Assembly: GCF_014646875.1 (NCBI RefSeq)
Contig: NZ_BMOC01000001.1
Location: forward strand, 349,410 to 413,409
DNA from: Halobellus salinus
Lineage (GTDB): Archaea; Halobacteriota; Halobacteria; Halobacteriales; Haloferacaceae
Direction: 5' to 3'
Length of the DNA: 64,000 nt
Below, piece after piece: positions 26,874-35,898 of this stretch. Within the stretch, counting starts at the first letter, position 1. Every line of letters begins with the position of its first letter. The notes beneath the pieces are model-generated. The model searched no databases, was not told where the DNA came from, and was given only the letters and a program-made list of their open reading frames with translations. The position numbers were made by a program, and so were the translations under genes.

Positions 26874-28664
26874 CTACACCAGGTCCGCCATCCGCCCGAG
26901 GTAGTCGTCGTACACCCCGAGTGCGGACTCGATCGGCTCCGGCGACGTCATGTCGACACCGGCAGCGCGCAAGACGTCCATCGGATACTCCGACCCCCCC
27001 AGCGCGAGCGCGTCGCGGTACGCCGCCGCGGCGTCTGCGCCCTCGTCGAGGATCCGTTCGACGATCGCGACCGCCGCGGAGATGCCCGTGGCGTACTGGT
27101 AGACGTAGTAGTTGTAGTAGAAGTGCGGAATCCGCATCCACTCGCGGGCGATCCGGTCGTCGAGAACGGCCGGCTCGTAGAACTCGGTTTTCAGCTCCCG
27201 ATACGCGTCGTCGAACCGGTCCGGCGTGAGCGCGCCGTCGTCCTCGGCGATCTCGTGGACCCGAAGCTCGAAGTCCGCGAACATCGTCTGGCGGTAGAGC
27301 GTCGACCGGAAGCGTTCGAGGTACTCGTCGAGGACGTGACGCCGGAGGGTGTCGTCCTCGACTGTCTCCAACAGGTGATGCGTGAGGAGCGTCTCGTTGA
27401 CGGTCGACGCCACTTCCGCGACGAAGATGGTGTAGTCGGCGTACTGCCACGGCTGGGCGTCCTTCGCCAGCTCCGAGTGCAGCGAGTGGCCGAGTTCGTG
27501 CGCCAGCGTGAACATCGAGGAAATGTCGTCCTGGTAGTTCAGCAGGATAAACGGCTGGGTGTCGTAGGTCCCCGCCGAGAACGCGCCGGAGCGCTTCCCA
27601 CGGTTCTCGTACACGTCGACCCAACGTGCATCCAGCCCGTTCCGAACCCGGTCTTGGTAGGCGTCGCCCAGGGGGGCGACCGCATCGACGACGTGTTCGG
27701 CAGCCTGCTCGTACGGGATGTCTGGGCTTTCGTCCCCAGTAATCGGAGTGTAGAGGTCCCACATCCGGAGGTCGTCGACGCCGAGCGCCTCACGCTTCAG
27801 GTCGGCGTGACGGTGGAGGGCGTCCAGGTTGTCGTGGACGGCGTCGAGGAGCGTGTCGTAGACCTCGGTCGGAACGTTGGGGCCGTCGAGGGCGGCTTCG
27901 CGGGCGGTGTCGTAGTTCCGCGCGCGGGCGTACTTCACGTCCTTCTTCACGCTGTTCTTCAGCGACGTCCCGACCGCGTTCCGAATGTCGGCCCACTCGT
28001 CGTAGTACGCCTCGTAGACCGTCCGGCGGAACTCCCGGTCGGGGTGTTTCTGGAGCTTCGTGAAGTTGCCCTGGGTGATCTCCACGGACTCGCCGTCCGG
28101 CCGTTCGACCGTGGGGAAGGTCAGGTCGGCGTTCGAGAGCATCCCGTAGATGTCGGACGCCGCGCCCGCAACCTCCCCGAGGTCGGCGAGTAACTCTTCG
28201 ACCTCCGCCGACCGAGTGTGGGGTTTCGTCCGCAACACGTCGTCGAAGTAATGTGCGTAGTCGGCGAGCGCGGGTTCAGCGCCGACGAGGTGGTCGATGT
28301 CGTCGCGCGCGAGCGCTTGGAGTTCGGGATCAAGGAAGCTGGTGGCCGACCTCGCTGCCGACGACAGCGACTCCGTTTTGGCCTGCATCGCCTGATACTC
28401 CTGGTTTCGGGTGTCTTCGGCGCTCCGGAGGCTGGCGTAGCTCGACACCTTCGAAACCTCCCGGAAGATCGACTCGCGGAGGTCGAGAAACTCCAACAAC
28501 GTATCAGGGCTCTCGGTCACGCGGCCCTCGTACTCGCGGAGGTCGTCGATGCGGTCGCTGACCGACTCATAGGCGACAGCCCACGCGTCGTCGTCCGCGT
28601 AGATACTGGTGAGGTCCCACGTGTCTTCAGCGGGGAGCTCGCTCCGTTCGGGCACCTGGCTCAT
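26874..28664 (-). CDS. pepF: Oligoendopeptidase F (M3 family)
   Basis: The 596-aa zinc metallopeptidase cleaves short peptides in the cytoplasm. The zinc motif HELGHSLHSE (HExxH) is near residue 385, and the downstream glutamate region AEVASTVNETLL follows. The N-terminal ELPAEDTWDLTSIYADDDAW start and the SFRRTVYEAYYDEWADIRN-like middle are typical of PepF. The start is placed at MSQVPERSE (28664), not further upstream, where the frame runs through non-conserved sequence. The length is normal (about 600 aa). Confidence 0.94.
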   Translation of the reverse strand: MSQVPERSELPAEDTWDLTSIYADDDAWAVAYESVSDRIDDLREYEGRVTESPDTLLEFLDLRESIFREVSKVSSYASLRSAEDTRNQEYQAMQAKTESLSSAARSATSFLDPELQALARDDIDHLVGAEPALADYAHYFDDVLRTKPHTRSAEVEELLADLGEVAGAASDIYGMLSNADLTFPTVERPDGESVEITQGNFTKLQKHPDREFRRTVYEAYYDEWADIRNAVGTSLKNSVKKDVKYARARNYDTAREAALDGPNVPTEVYDTLLDAVHDNLDALHRHADLKREALGVDDLRMWDLYTPITGDESPDIPYEQAAEHVVDAVAPLGDAYQDRVRNGLDARWVDVYENRGKRSGAFSAGTYDTQPFILLNYQDDISSMFTLAHELGHSLHSELAKDAQPWQYADYTIFVAEVASTVNETLLTHHLLETVEDDTLRRHVLDEYLERFRSTLYRQTMFADFELRVHEIAEDDGALTPDRFDDAYRELKTEFYEPAVLDDRIAREWMRIPHFYYNYYVYQYATGISAAVAIVERILDEGADAAAAYRDALALGGSEYPMDVLRAAGVDMTSPEPIESALGVYDDYLGRMADLV

Positions 28665-28722
28665 ACGTTGTGAATCCAGGCAGCGGAAGTAAGGCTTGCG
28701 TGGCGCGGAGACGCCGCGGGCG

Positions 28723-29151
28723 TCAATCTCGGAGCGACGCGGCGATGTCGTGGAGCGACTCGTCGGGGCGGGCGGGGACGTCGTAGACCACCCGGTCGCC
28801 GGGGTCGCGGAGGCCGTAACAGGAGCCGGGGTCGAGCTCGTCGAGTTCGACGGCGTCACCCGGACCGCGGTCGTGGGTGTCGCACCACTCGACGAACCGG
28901 TTGTCGCCCTCGCGGGGCGATCGAACCAGGCGTTGGTTGTCGTACGCGCCGCGGACTAAGGGGCCACTCGCGTCGGTGTCGACGCGGGCGTGGGTCGTGG
29001 TACCGTCGAGCAAGAGTCGGACGATGTCGCCCGCCTCGACAGCGGCGGCGTCGGGCAGTCGGAGACACGGCCGTCGAGTGCCCCCGCTGCGGGCGAGGTG
29101 CGCGCGGAGCGTCGTCACCGACGAGTGATCGCTCGGGACGCGCTCGGGCAC
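28723..29151 (-). CDS. Conserved haloarchaeal protein (DUF7112 type)
   Basis: The 142-aa protein begins MPERVPSDHSSVTTLRAHLARSGGT and contains AGDIVRLLLDGTTTHARV and GAYDNQRLVRSPREGDNRF blocks. These match my memory of a conserved haloarchaeal family of unknown function (DUF7112). The predicted fold is mostly beta, without membrane segments or cysteine clusters. It follows the S6e gene by 3 nt, so it is probably co-expressed with the ribosomal protein. No function can be assigned. Confidence 0.8.
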   Translation of the reverse strand: MPERVPSDHSSVTTLRAHLARSGGTRRPCLRLPDAAAVEAGDIVRLLLDGTTTHARVDTDASGPLVRGAYDNQRLVRSPREGDNRFVEWCDTHDRGPGDAVELDELDPGSCYGLRDPGDRVVYDVPARPDESLHDIAASLRD

Positions 29152-29154
29152 GGA

Positions 29155-29628
29155 TTACGCCTCGTCGCCTTCGTCAGCGTCAGCGGCGTCCGTCTCCTCA
29201 CCGTCAGCGGCGTCCGTCTCCTCACCGTCGGCGGCGTCCGTCTCCTCACCGTCGGCGGCCTCGGCATCCTCGTCGTCGCCGAAGGTCCCGTCGATCATCT
29301 GTGCGTTGATCTGTGCGGTGGCCTCGGAGATCTGGCGGCCGCGGACCGTGACCCGCTTTCGCTCGCCGTCGCTGGAGGGGTGATATCCAACCCCACCCTC
29401 GAGGAGGAGTTCCTTCAGTTCCGGTCCCGCGACGTCGGCCCGCATCGGGCGGCCGGCCTCGTCGGAGCCGCCGGTGAGTTCGAGCGTGACGCCGTCGTGT
29501 CCGACCGCACCGCCGTCGACCTCGCTGCCGAGGTCACGGTTGAGAAAGCGGTTCGCGTCCTGTCCGTCGACCTCGAACTGCTCGGTGTGTCCGGTCTCGT
29601 CGGAGACGACGACCTGGAATTCAGCCAT
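29155..29628 (-). CDS. rps6e: 30S ribosomal protein S6e with acidic repeat tail
   Basis: The 157-aa protein is the archaeal/eukaryotic small-subunit protein S6e. The core (1-125) has [52 protein letters not shown] and [22 protein letters not shown]. The tail (about 126-157) is three in-frame copies of an eight-residue acidic unit (DAADGEET), coded by a 24-bp direct repeat at 29183-29254, so its length can change by slippage without a frameshift. A TATA-like CTTTTTATTC at about 29649-29658 lies just upstream of the ATG. Confidence 0.95.
   Translation of the reverse strand: MAEFQVVVSDETGHTEQFEVDGQDANRFLNRDLGSEVDGGAVGHDGVTLELTGGSDEAGRPMRADVAGPELKELLLEGGVGYHPSSDGERKRVTVRGRQISEATAQINAQMIDGTFGDDEDAEAADGEETDAADGEETDAADGEETDAADADEGDEA
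29183..29254. repeat. In-frame 3 x 24-bp repeat in the S6e tail
   Basis: Three copies of a 24-bp unit (starting GCGGCGTCCGTCTCCTCACC) at 29183, 29207 and 29231, differing at one position. Each encodes eight acidic residues. Confidence 0.95.
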
Positions 29629-29782
29629 ACGCCAATCGAGACGGCCGCGAATAAAAAGCACGTCGAAACCGTCCCCGGGCGAAGCGCGGGCGTGAGCGCA
29701 CCTTCGGGGCGAGTCGAGCGCGATCACCCTGGAGTCCGGCACGGACGCGTCGGGGGTCCCGGTGGCGCGACCGGTCGTATGG

Positions 29783-30889
29783 TCACGCCGATCCGTCCGC
29801 GTCGAACCCTTCTTCCCACCGGAACCGGCCGTTCCGCTGGATCACGTCGCCGTCGATTTCGAGGCGTGAGTCGTCGCTCACGTCGGTGATGAGGTCGACG
29901 TGGACGGCGGAGTCGTTCCCGGATTCGCCCTCCGGGAGGCAGGCGTCGTACGCCCGCCCGACCGCGAGGTGGACGGTGTCACCCATCTTCTCGTCGAAGA
30001 GGATGTTGTCCGTGGCTCGATCGATCCCGCGGTTCATCCCGATTCCGAGTTCGCCGAGCCGGCGGGCGCCCTCGTCGGTGTCGAGGATGTCGGTGAGGGT
30101 TTCCTCGCCGACGTCGGCGGCGTGATCGACCACGCGTCCGTCCTCGAACCGGAGGATGACGTCGCGGACGCGGGAGCCGGAGATCGTCATCGGCACGTCG
30201 AAGTGGACCGTCCCTTCCGTGGCGTACGGCGCGGTGAAGACCTCCCCCGAGGGGAGGTTATGCGAGTCGTACGCCACCGACGCCGCGGAGTTGACCGCGG
30301 TCCGGCCCTCGATGGACATCGTGAGGTCGGTACGCTCGGTGACGAGTCTGAGTTCGCTGCCCGCATCGAGGGTCTCCTTCAACTGCTGCATCTCCCCGGC
30401 GAGCGCCCCCCAATCGCGGAGGACGGCGTCGTAGACGAAGTCCTGGTAGGCCTCGTAGGACATCCCCGCCTGCTGGGCGAGTGATCGAGTCGGGTGGACC
30501 GTCGACACCCAGTCGGTCGCGAGCCGGGCCTCGCGAACGGGATCGACCGCCCGCGCCGACGCCTGTCGGGTGTCGCCGTCGACGTCGGCGGTCGCGAAGG
30601 TGTTGCGCCCGCCGCCCAGCGAGAGGACGGCGTCAGCGTGTTCGTACAGAGCGAGTTCGTGTTCCGGCGTCTCGAAGTCGCCGTCGTGGCCCCGGAGGTA
30701 CGCCCGGGAGACCTCGTCGGCGGCGTAGGCGGTGGCGATCGTCGCCCCCCGCTCGCCGAGTTGCTCGGCGACCGCGACCGCGAGGTCGTGGGCCCCTTCG
30801 GCGACGCGGACCACGACGTGGTCGCCCTGTTCGATCCGTGCGCTCCAGCCGACGAGCACCTCGGCGTGCTCGCGTACGCGTTCACCCAT
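29783..30889 (-). CDS. M29-family aminopeptidase
   Basis: The 368-aa metallo-aminopeptidase is of the thermophilic (M29) type. It has [21 protein letters not shown] near residue 215 (metal-ligand Glu region), [37 protein letters not shown] near 275-315 and a C-terminal [18 protein letters not shown]. These contain the Glu/His/Tyr/Asp metal ligands of the family. The start is the ATG at 30889 ([17 protein letters not shown]); the frame extends further up but loses family character. It is probably cytoplasmic, removing N-terminal residues from peptides. Confidence 0.9.
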   Translation of the reverse strand: MGERVREHAEVLVGWSARIEQGDHVVVRVAEGAHDLAVAVAEQLGERGATIATAYAADEVSRAYLRGHDGDFETPEHELALYEHADAVLSLGGGRNTFATADVDGDTRQASARAVDPVREARLATDWVSTVHPTRSLAQQAGMSYEAYQDFVYDAVLRDWGALAGEMQQLKETLDAGSELRLVTERTDLTMSIEGRTAVNSAASVAYDSHNLPSGEVFTAPYATEGTVHFDVPMTISGSRVRDVILRFEDGRVVDHAADVGEETLTDILDTDEGARRLGELGIGMNRGIDRATDNILFDEKMGDTVHLAVGRAYDACLPEGESGNDSAVHVDLITDVSDDSRLEIDGDVIQRNGRFRWEEGFDADGSA

Positions 30890-31294
30890 AACACGCAGGT
30901 TGAGTGGGTGGGGGAAGCGTGTTTCGACAGTGCGATTTGGGTGACAAAAGAGTCGTGAAACGTAGTACGGAGATGATCTCGGAAGCCCCCGCGCTCTCGA
31001 CGTCGCCGGCGCGAAGCGCCGGCTACCAGAGAGACCTCCAGTCTCTCTCTGGCTGCGACTCGCTGCGCTCCTCGGCCTTCGGCCTGTGGTGCTTACTCGT
31101 CTCGCTGGTCGAGAGCGCGGCCCCTTCCAGTCCCGCCCGTGACGGTTCTTCGGCAGCAATCGCGTAACCAAATACGACCGTCTCGATGGGAAAACGTCGA
31201 CCGGCCGTTGCTGGCGGCCAACCCACTACCAGCGAGCGACGCCGCCCACACCGAAACCACAATCACTACCTCCGCGCGCGTTGCAGTCGGCGGT
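30890..31294. other. Gene-free gap with nested hairpins
   Basis: No gene is supported in this 405-bp gap. It holds an outer inverted repeat (CGCGCTCTCGAC at 30990-31001 with GTCGAGAGCGCG at 31108-31119) and inside it a perfect 8-bp GCCGGCGC/GCGCCGGC hairpin at 31005-31023, followed by CCAGAGAGACCTCCAG. The inner hairpin and the bases after it recur at 40150-40184. Confidence 0.7.
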
Positions 31295-32200
31295 ATGCAA
31301 CTGGGCGTCGTCGGACTCGGCCGGATGGGACAGATCGTCGTCGACCGCGTGCTCGCGGCGGGCCACGACGTGGTGGCGTTCGACCTCGACGTGGCGGCGG
31401 TCGCGACCGCGGCCGACGCGGGGGCGACGCCCGCCGAAGACCTCGACGATCTCGCAGGTCGGCTCGGCGACGACAAGCGGATCTGGCTGATGGTGCCCGC
31501 GGGCGAAGCCGTCGACGCGACGCTCGAGGAGCTCGACCCGCGCCTGGACGGTGACGACATCGTCGTCGACGGCGGCAACTCCCACTTCGAGGATTCGGTC
31601 CGGCGGGCGGAGTCGACCGACGCCGCCTACCTCGACTGCGGCACCTCCGGCGGCCCGGCGGGCGCGGAACTCGGCTTCTCGCTGATGGTGGGCGGCCCCG
31701 GGTGGGCGTACGACGCGATGACGCCGGTGTTCGACGGGGTGGCGACGGGGCCGGCCGGCCACGACCGGATGGGGCCGAGCGGGTCGGGCCACTACGTGAA
31801 GATGGTCCACAACGGCGTCGAATACGCGCTGATGCAGGCGTACGGCGAGGGGTTCGAGCTGTTGGCCGATGGCCGCTACGACCTCGATTTGGAGGCCGTC
31901 GCCCGGACCTGGAACAACGGCGCTGTCATCCGGTCGTGGCTGCTGGAACTCTGCGAGGAGGCGTTCCGCGAGGAGGGAAGCGAGTTGGGAGACGTCGCCG
32001 ACCACGTCGCCGGCGGCTCCACCGGGACGTGGACGGTCCAGGAGGCGCTCGAACAGGAGGTTCCGGTGCCGCTGCTCTACCAGGCGCTGGCCGAGCGGTT
32101 CGGGTCGCGGGCGACCGACGGTGGGCCGGGGCGGTTCAGTCGGCGGCTGGCCAACCGGCTCCGGTACGGGTTCGGCCGCCACGAGGTTGCACGCCGGTGA
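31295..32200 (+). CDS. gndA: 6-phosphogluconate dehydrogenase, decarboxylating, short type
   Basis: The 301-aa enzyme oxidises 6-phosphogluconate to ribulose 5-phosphate, the oxidative pentose phosphate route used by haloarchaea. The Rossmann motif GLGRMG is at residues 7-12, the substrate motifs VDGGNSHFEDS near 90-100 and GTSGGPAGAELGFSLMVGG near 115-133, and the catalytic-Lys block YVKMVHNGVEYALMQAYGEGFELL near 167-190. About 300 aa is normal for the NAD-linked short form. The ATG at 31295 starts directly at the Rossmann strand (MQLGVVGLGRMG). Confidence 0.93.
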   Translation: MQLGVVGLGRMGQIVVDRVLAAGHDVVAFDLDVAAVATAADAGATPAEDLDDLAGRLGDDKRIWLMVPAGEAVDATLEELDPRLDGDDIVVDGGNSHFEDSVRRAESTDAAYLDCGTSGGPAGAELGFSLMVGGPGWAYDAMTPVFDGVATGPAGHDRMGPSGSGHYVKMVHNGVEYALMQAYGEGFELLADGRYDLDLEAVARTWNNGAVIRSWLLELCEEAFREEGSELGDVADHVAGGSTGTWTVQEALEQEVPVPLLYQALAERFGSRATDGGPGRFSRRLANRLRYGFGRHEVARR

Positions 32201-32267
32201 CACACGGCCGCGTCCCGGTGTCGCGCCAATCACAACCTCCTTAACCTCCGACTCCATACCCGCGAAT

Positions 32268-32855
32268 ATGGTGGAAATCAACCTCGTTGGGCTGAGCCTC
32301 GGGGTGACGCTGACGCTTCTGGCCGTGGGGCTACACTACGCCCGCGGCACCGGGTGGACTCCCACCGCAGATATCTCCCAAGAGGTGCTCGAACGGCGAG
32401 CGAGCGCCGTCCCCGAGACCGACTTCCCGGAGCCGATGAACCGGTCTATCGGCGGCGGTGCGGCCCCGGCGGCGGTCCCGGCCGGCGAGGGTGAAGAGGT
32501 CGAACTCGGCGACAGTGACGGGGACGAAGAAACAAGCCCCGCCGAGATCCCCGAAGACGAGGTGGAGTACTTCGAGGTCGAGTTCGAAAAGCAGGGCGAG
32601 ACCATCGAGGTCGCCAACAACAAGCCGCTGCTCGACTCCGGCGAGGACGAGGGATTCGACCTCCCCTACGCCTGCCGGCAGGGCCAGTGTGTGTCGTGTG
32701 CCGGCCAGATCACCTCCGGCGGTAACTCCGAGGACTACGTGGTCCACGACGACCAACAGATGCTTGACGACGGCGAACTCGACAGTGGGTACACGCTGAC
32801 GTGCGTTGCGTACCCGCGGTCGGACTTCACGATCGAAACGGGCGAGACGCCGTAG
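32268..32855 (+). CDS. Membrane-anchored 2Fe-2S ferredoxin
   Basis: The 195-aa protein has an N-terminal membrane helix (residues 3-25, NLVGLSLGVTLTLLAVGLHY), a long acidic linker (about 65-100) and a C-terminal plant-type ferredoxin domain. The cluster ligands are in ACRQGQCVSCAGQ (Cx4Cx2C) and LTCVAYP (distal Cys). It is an electron carrier fixed at the membrane, as opposed to the soluble haloarchaeal ferredoxins. It is followed by tRNA-Arg. Confidence 0.9.
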   Translation: MVEINLVGLSLGVTLTLLAVGLHYARGTGWTPTADISQEVLERRASAVPETDFPEPMNRSIGGGAAPAAVPAGEGEEVELGDSDGDEETSPAEIPEDEVEYFEVEFEKQGETIEVANNKPLLDSGEDEGFDLPYACRQGQCVSCAGQITSGGNSEDYVVHDDQQMLDDGELDSGYTLTCVAYPRSDFTIETGETP

Positions 32856-32921
32856 ACCGGCTGTCCATCCGTCGGATCGGTTCATAACCGTTAAACGGGC
32901 GGCAGATGTATCACACGCCGA

Positions 32922-32994
32922 GGGCCCGTAGCTCAGTGGACAGAGTCCCTGGTTCCGGACCAGGATGTCGCGGGTTCAAATCCCGTCGGGTCCG
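32922..32994 (+). tRNA. tRNA-Arg (anticodon CCG)
   Basis: The 73-nt gene folds fully. The acceptor GGGCCCG pairs with CGGGTCC, with discriminator G. The D arm is GCTC/GAGT, the anticodon stem CCTGG/CCAGG with loop TTCCGGA (CCG at 34-36, reading CGG), the variable loop is 5 nt, and the T arm is GCGGG-TTCAAAT-CCCGT. No intron; CCA is not encoded. The last 23 nt recur at 33076-33098. Confidence 0.97.
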
Positions 32995-33075
32995 CTATTC
33001 TATCGCGAACGAAGTGAGCGTAGAACAGCGACAGCCGCGGGATTTGAAGCAGGGAGCGAGCGGAGCGAGCGACCG

Positions 33076-33098
33076 GGGTTCAAATCCCGTCGGGTCCG
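33076..33098 (+). repeat. 23-bp copy of the tRNA-Arg 3' end (attachment-site-like)
   Basis: GGGTTCAAATCCCGTCGGGT plus CCG matches the last 23 nt of tRNA-Arg (32972-32994) exactly, 104 bp downstream. Between the two copies an inverted T-arm piece (GCGGGATTTGAA, about 33037-33048) and the GC-rich GAGCGAGCGGAGCGAGCGAC occur. It is probably an att-type scar of integration at the tRNA. Confidence 0.8.
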
Positions 33099-33314
33099 TT
33101 CTCTTACGGTGCGGCGGAGAACCGCCGCACGGCTTGGGTGTACTTATAAATGAACCCGATCTGCTGGTCATAGAGTTCAATATGTACACGGTTGCGGGTC
33201 TACTCCGTATTGCGATTCTTGGATGCCAGAGTATTAAATCTGTAGCTAAGATTTCTTAGCTATTCTATCAAACAGTTGCCAGGAGCTTTATTTCCAACCC
33301 GTATAGATCTGCGT
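33099..33314. other. AT-rich gap at the left end of the island
   Basis: 216 bp with a marked drop in GC after 33130. No gene, and I see no integrase remnant. A TATA-like stretch near 33232-33260 could serve the small gene at 33315. Confidence 0.5.
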
Positions 33315-33575
33315 GTGAGCGAGCCAGATGCTGAAGATGACCAGAACCCAAGTGATGATGACGGGTCAGGTCAGGACGAAACGACGCACCGACACAGAAA
33401 AGCGAACAAACTGAAGCTATCGACTGGACATCTCACGGTCGAAGCCGAGTCGGTTAACGATTCAGTTTCGGACTTGGCTGATGTTTGTAGCAAGGAGATG
33501 GAATCTCTGATGCGCTATTATATTCGGGGTGAGATGGAGATGCTGGAGGAGGATGACCTTCACTCGATTATTTAG
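33315..33575 (+). CDS. Small acidic hypothetical protein
   Basis: The GTG at 33315 gives 86 aa; a TTG 13 codons earlier is possible. The first 35 residues are acidic and low-complexity (SEPDAEDDQNPSDDDGSGQDE). The rest, HRKANKLKLSTGHLTVEAESVNDSVSDLADVCSKEMESLMRYYIRGEMEMLEEDD, looks like two beta strands followed by a long helix. I do not recognise a family. It is the first gene of the AT-rich island next to tRNA-Arg and may be a small regulator or an element-borne protein of unknown role. Confidence 0.5.
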   Translation: MSEPDAEDDQNPSDDDGSGQDETTHRHRKANKLKLSTGHLTVEAESVNDSVSDLADVCSKEMESLMRYYIRGEMEMLEEDDLHSII

Positions 33576-33589
33576 TAAAATGTTAGAAA

Positions 33590-34044
33590 AAAACTAAGCA
33601 GATTGGTGTCGAATCGCTAATTGAGAAAGTCTCCGACAGATTTGATTATGTTGCTGAGGTTTACATCGCTCATCTGCCGCAGCCTCAGAGGTAGGACGAC
33701 TACACATCACAGTCCACACAGGCGAAGCCGATTCGTTCGAGGAGTATCTTGACCTCCCAACTGCTGACGAGGTGATGATTGACACGGGCGAAGCGCAACC
33801 GCTCTCGCTTCCATTCGATGTGATGGCTACCGTTGACGGACCTGGACATCTGCAAGGTAGCGACGGGACAACCGTGTATATGGCTGACAACGTGAAGGGC
33901 GCTGAGTCTCGTGAACTGGATGCTGGGCTGTCGATACTACGGCAGAAACTCGCTGGGGTATGCCCATCCTGTGGTGACGAGATCGAATCAGTCGATGACC
34001 ACTACAGGGAGAGTCGCACGTGTCGAGAAGCAGAGCGAGTGTGA
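33590..34044 (+). pseudogene. Degenerate zinc-ribbon-type hypothetical gene
   Basis: Two reading frames look like parts of one protein. The first (33590 to about 33694) encodes IGVESLIEKVSDRFDYVAEVYIAHLPQPQR and then stops. The second, in another frame, runs open from about 33660 to 34044 (GRLHITVHTGEADSFEEYLDLPTADEVMIDTGEAQ...) but has no start codon before a GTG at 33772. The C-terminus has CPSCGDEIESVDDHYRESRTC, a likely zinc-binding C2HC unit. A frameshifted, decaying gene fits best; a short intact 90-aa protein from 33772 is the alternative. Confidence 0.4.
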
Positions 34045-34495
34045 AGAGACTGAGTTCGAGTACTACCAATCGTCAGCTCTGAGTTGAGAGTGCAGTTGTT
34101 GGACTGCGTTGAACCGTATAACTCCCGTCGCATCATCGTAGTTCGGTCGTTCGCTTCAGCACGTCGGGAGGCGTCTTCCAGCAGTTCTGCGACCTCCTCG
34201 TCAAGAGCCTCATCAAGTGATAACCCACTCCCCCGCCGACTACGGCTTTAACCAACAGCACCAATACACAGTGACAGTATGTTGGTTAAGACATGTCTGC
34301 TGATACGATACCGTTAGGAGCGAAGCGGTATGGGCACGCTTGGAGTTGAACCAAGGGCTTTCTGCCCTGTTGAATAGCGGTGCTTGGAGAGGAAGGCAGA
34401 AATTGAGTTGGTGTGTGAGCGGTTGAGGGTCGCAGCCTCAAAATCCGTACCACTCCGCCATCCCTCAAAGGATGTTATTCAACATAGCACTAATC
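34045..34495. other. Structured intergenic region with tRNA-like and gene-remnant pieces
   Basis: No intact gene. On the minus strand at about 34110-34240 a stretch without a start codon reads LSLDEALDEEVAELLEDASRRAEANDRTTMMRRELYG, which looks like the remnant of a small helical protein. At 34339-34355 (minus) there is a perfect T-arm-like hairpin (CTTGG-TTCAACT-CCAAG), at 34423-34441 a 6-bp stem with a 7-nt loop, and at about 34448-34466 a D-loop-like AGTGGTA. These could be a decayed tRNA, but the acceptor does not pair. Confidence 0.35.
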
Positions 34496-35482
34496 TCACA
34501 GAGTTAGGTCAGAAACCACCCAGTCGCTGGGCAGGTCGTCGTCAATTCCGTGTTCTGCGACGAGCTGTCGAATCCGTTGTTCTACGTCGTCATCCAGTAT
34601 AAATTCGTAATCCAACTCCTCCTGCCACTCCCAGTAGCGTGGAATCGTTGGGTCAAAATCGCTGACTGCTCCCGCAGGAGCATCCAGCAGGTATCGGGTG
34701 TCTGAGACCTCTCGATGTGGACGAGAAATGGTTTCTTGAATCGAGTCGTTATGTACAATTCGTTCCAGTAAGTCGATAGCTAAGTGCTGGTCAGCGTAGA
34801 ACGTATGTTCAAGCATCGGGTTCGTAACGAAAATGTCCGTTAAGACGTGGTCAAGGATGTCGTCCGCAACTGAATGGTCAGGATGTCCGATACCCCAGCC
34901 GTATGGATGGAGTCCCTCATTGATGAAGTCGTATCCGTCTCCCCCGACTCGGTCAAGGATCGAACTGTAGAACTCTAATATCGGAACGGGGACAGCTTCA
35001 ATGCCGTCTGATACTCGGGTACGGATGAGATAGCGGCTGGAGACATTCTGGAGGATTGAGGTCACGTGCGGGAAGTCGTCGGCTGTCTCTGGATGGTATG
35101 CGTCAAGGAACTCCCCAAGGAACGCAAACCCCTCCGTCTGTGTTGCGTCGTCAAGTGCCGTAATGAGTTCCACTCGATACGCTCTGGAGATGCTCCGATA
35201 GCGGTCGGAGTTCCCTAATTCGTGTGCTGACGCCAACTGCGTCTCGTACGTCGCCACTGCCTGATGAAGGGCAGTTGAGTCTCCATTGTGTATGGTCACC
35301 AATAGATCGTCCAGCTCTCCGACTTGTTCCTCATCAGAACGTTCTGTAGTGTGTTGCTGCTTTCTCTCGTTGGACTGGGTTAAACTACTGCCCTCCAAAC
35401 TCCCGTCTGCGGAACAGTCATGAAGACGGAGTCGAGAAAGTGTCTCAAACTCTTCTCCACAGTCGTCGCACTTGTGACTCAT
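34496..35482 (-). CDS. Hypothetical protein with N-terminal C2H2 zinc finger
   Basis: The 328-aa protein begins MSHKCDDCGEEFETLSRLRLHDC, a C2H2/C2HC-type zinc finger (Cys5, Cys8, His21, Cys23 or thereabouts). A polar linker follows (about 30-60) and then a mostly helical region of about 260 residues without recognised motifs (LDDLLVTIHNGDSTALHQAVATYETQL...). Such fingers in haloarchaea often bind DNA or other proteins. It is on the minus strand inside the AT-rich island, divergent from the small gene at 35539. I cannot assign a family or function. Confidence 0.65.
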   Translation of the reverse strand: MSHKCDDCGEEFETLSRLRLHDCSADGSLEGSSLTQSNERKQQHTTERSDEEQVGELDDLLVTIHNGDSTALHQAVATYETQLASAHELGNSDRYRSISRAYRVELITALDDATQTEGFAFLGEFLDAYHPETADDFPHVTSILQNVSSRYLIRTRVSDGIEAVPVPILEFYSSILDRVGGDGYDFINEGLHPYGWGIGHPDHSVADDILDHVLTDIFVTNPMLEHTFYADQHLAIDLLERIVHNDSIQETISRPHREVSDTRYLLDAPAGAVSDFDPTIPRYWEWQEELDYEFILDDDVEQRIRQLVAEHGIDDDLPSDWVVSDLTL

Positions 35483-35538
35483 TACCCGTCTTTACCACAA
35501 CCGTGGGCGTAATATTTGTGAAACGACGACGATAGCCT

Positions 35539-35898
35539 ATGAGCGATACGTATGCTCTCAGCATCCGGATCGAGTCGTACGAATTCAGCGGTGAATTCTA
35601 TCTTCTCGGCGACGGACACGGCACGGGTGAGGAGGTACTCAAGCACATCGCAACCGACCACATCTTGGCGATGAAGCAACGTCCACACGTCGCTGAGTAC
35701 CTTCTTGAAACACTTCAAGAGGGGAAAACGGTGAGCAAATCCGAGTACGAGCAGGCAGACCCCACCGTTTCCTGTGGACTCCACTTCGATGTTGATTATC
35801 AACAGTTTCGGTTCTGGGCTGGGGATGAGACCGTGGAGATTGGACGCCAACCGACTAAGAGTGAACTTCGCTCAATGGCTAACGACCTCTCAACGTAG
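35539..35898 (+). CDS. Hypothetical protein (119 aa)
   Basis: MSDTYALSIRIESYEFSGEFYLLGDGHGTGEEVLKHIATDH begins a mixed alpha/beta protein ending RFWAGDETVEIGRQPTKSELRSMANDL. There are no membrane segments or cysteine clusters. It lies 64 nt before the XPB-type helicase gene on the same strand and may belong to its transcript. I do not recognise it. Confidence 0.55.
   Translation: MSDTYALSIRIESYEFSGEFYLLGDGHGTGEEVLKHIATDHILAMKQRPHVAEYLLETLQEGKTVSKSEYEQADPTVSCGLHFDVDYQQFRFWAGDETVEIGRQPTKSELRSMANDLST

Noticed and set aside
30981-31140. Possible small RNA gene in the nested hairpins
   Set aside because: No recognised RNA family and no promoter; part of it recurs at 40150, so a dispersed repeat is more likely.
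34331-34470. tRNA gene with intron on the minus strand
   Set aside because: T loop and D loop look right, but acceptor strands do not pair and no bulge-helix-bulge joins an anticodon stem.
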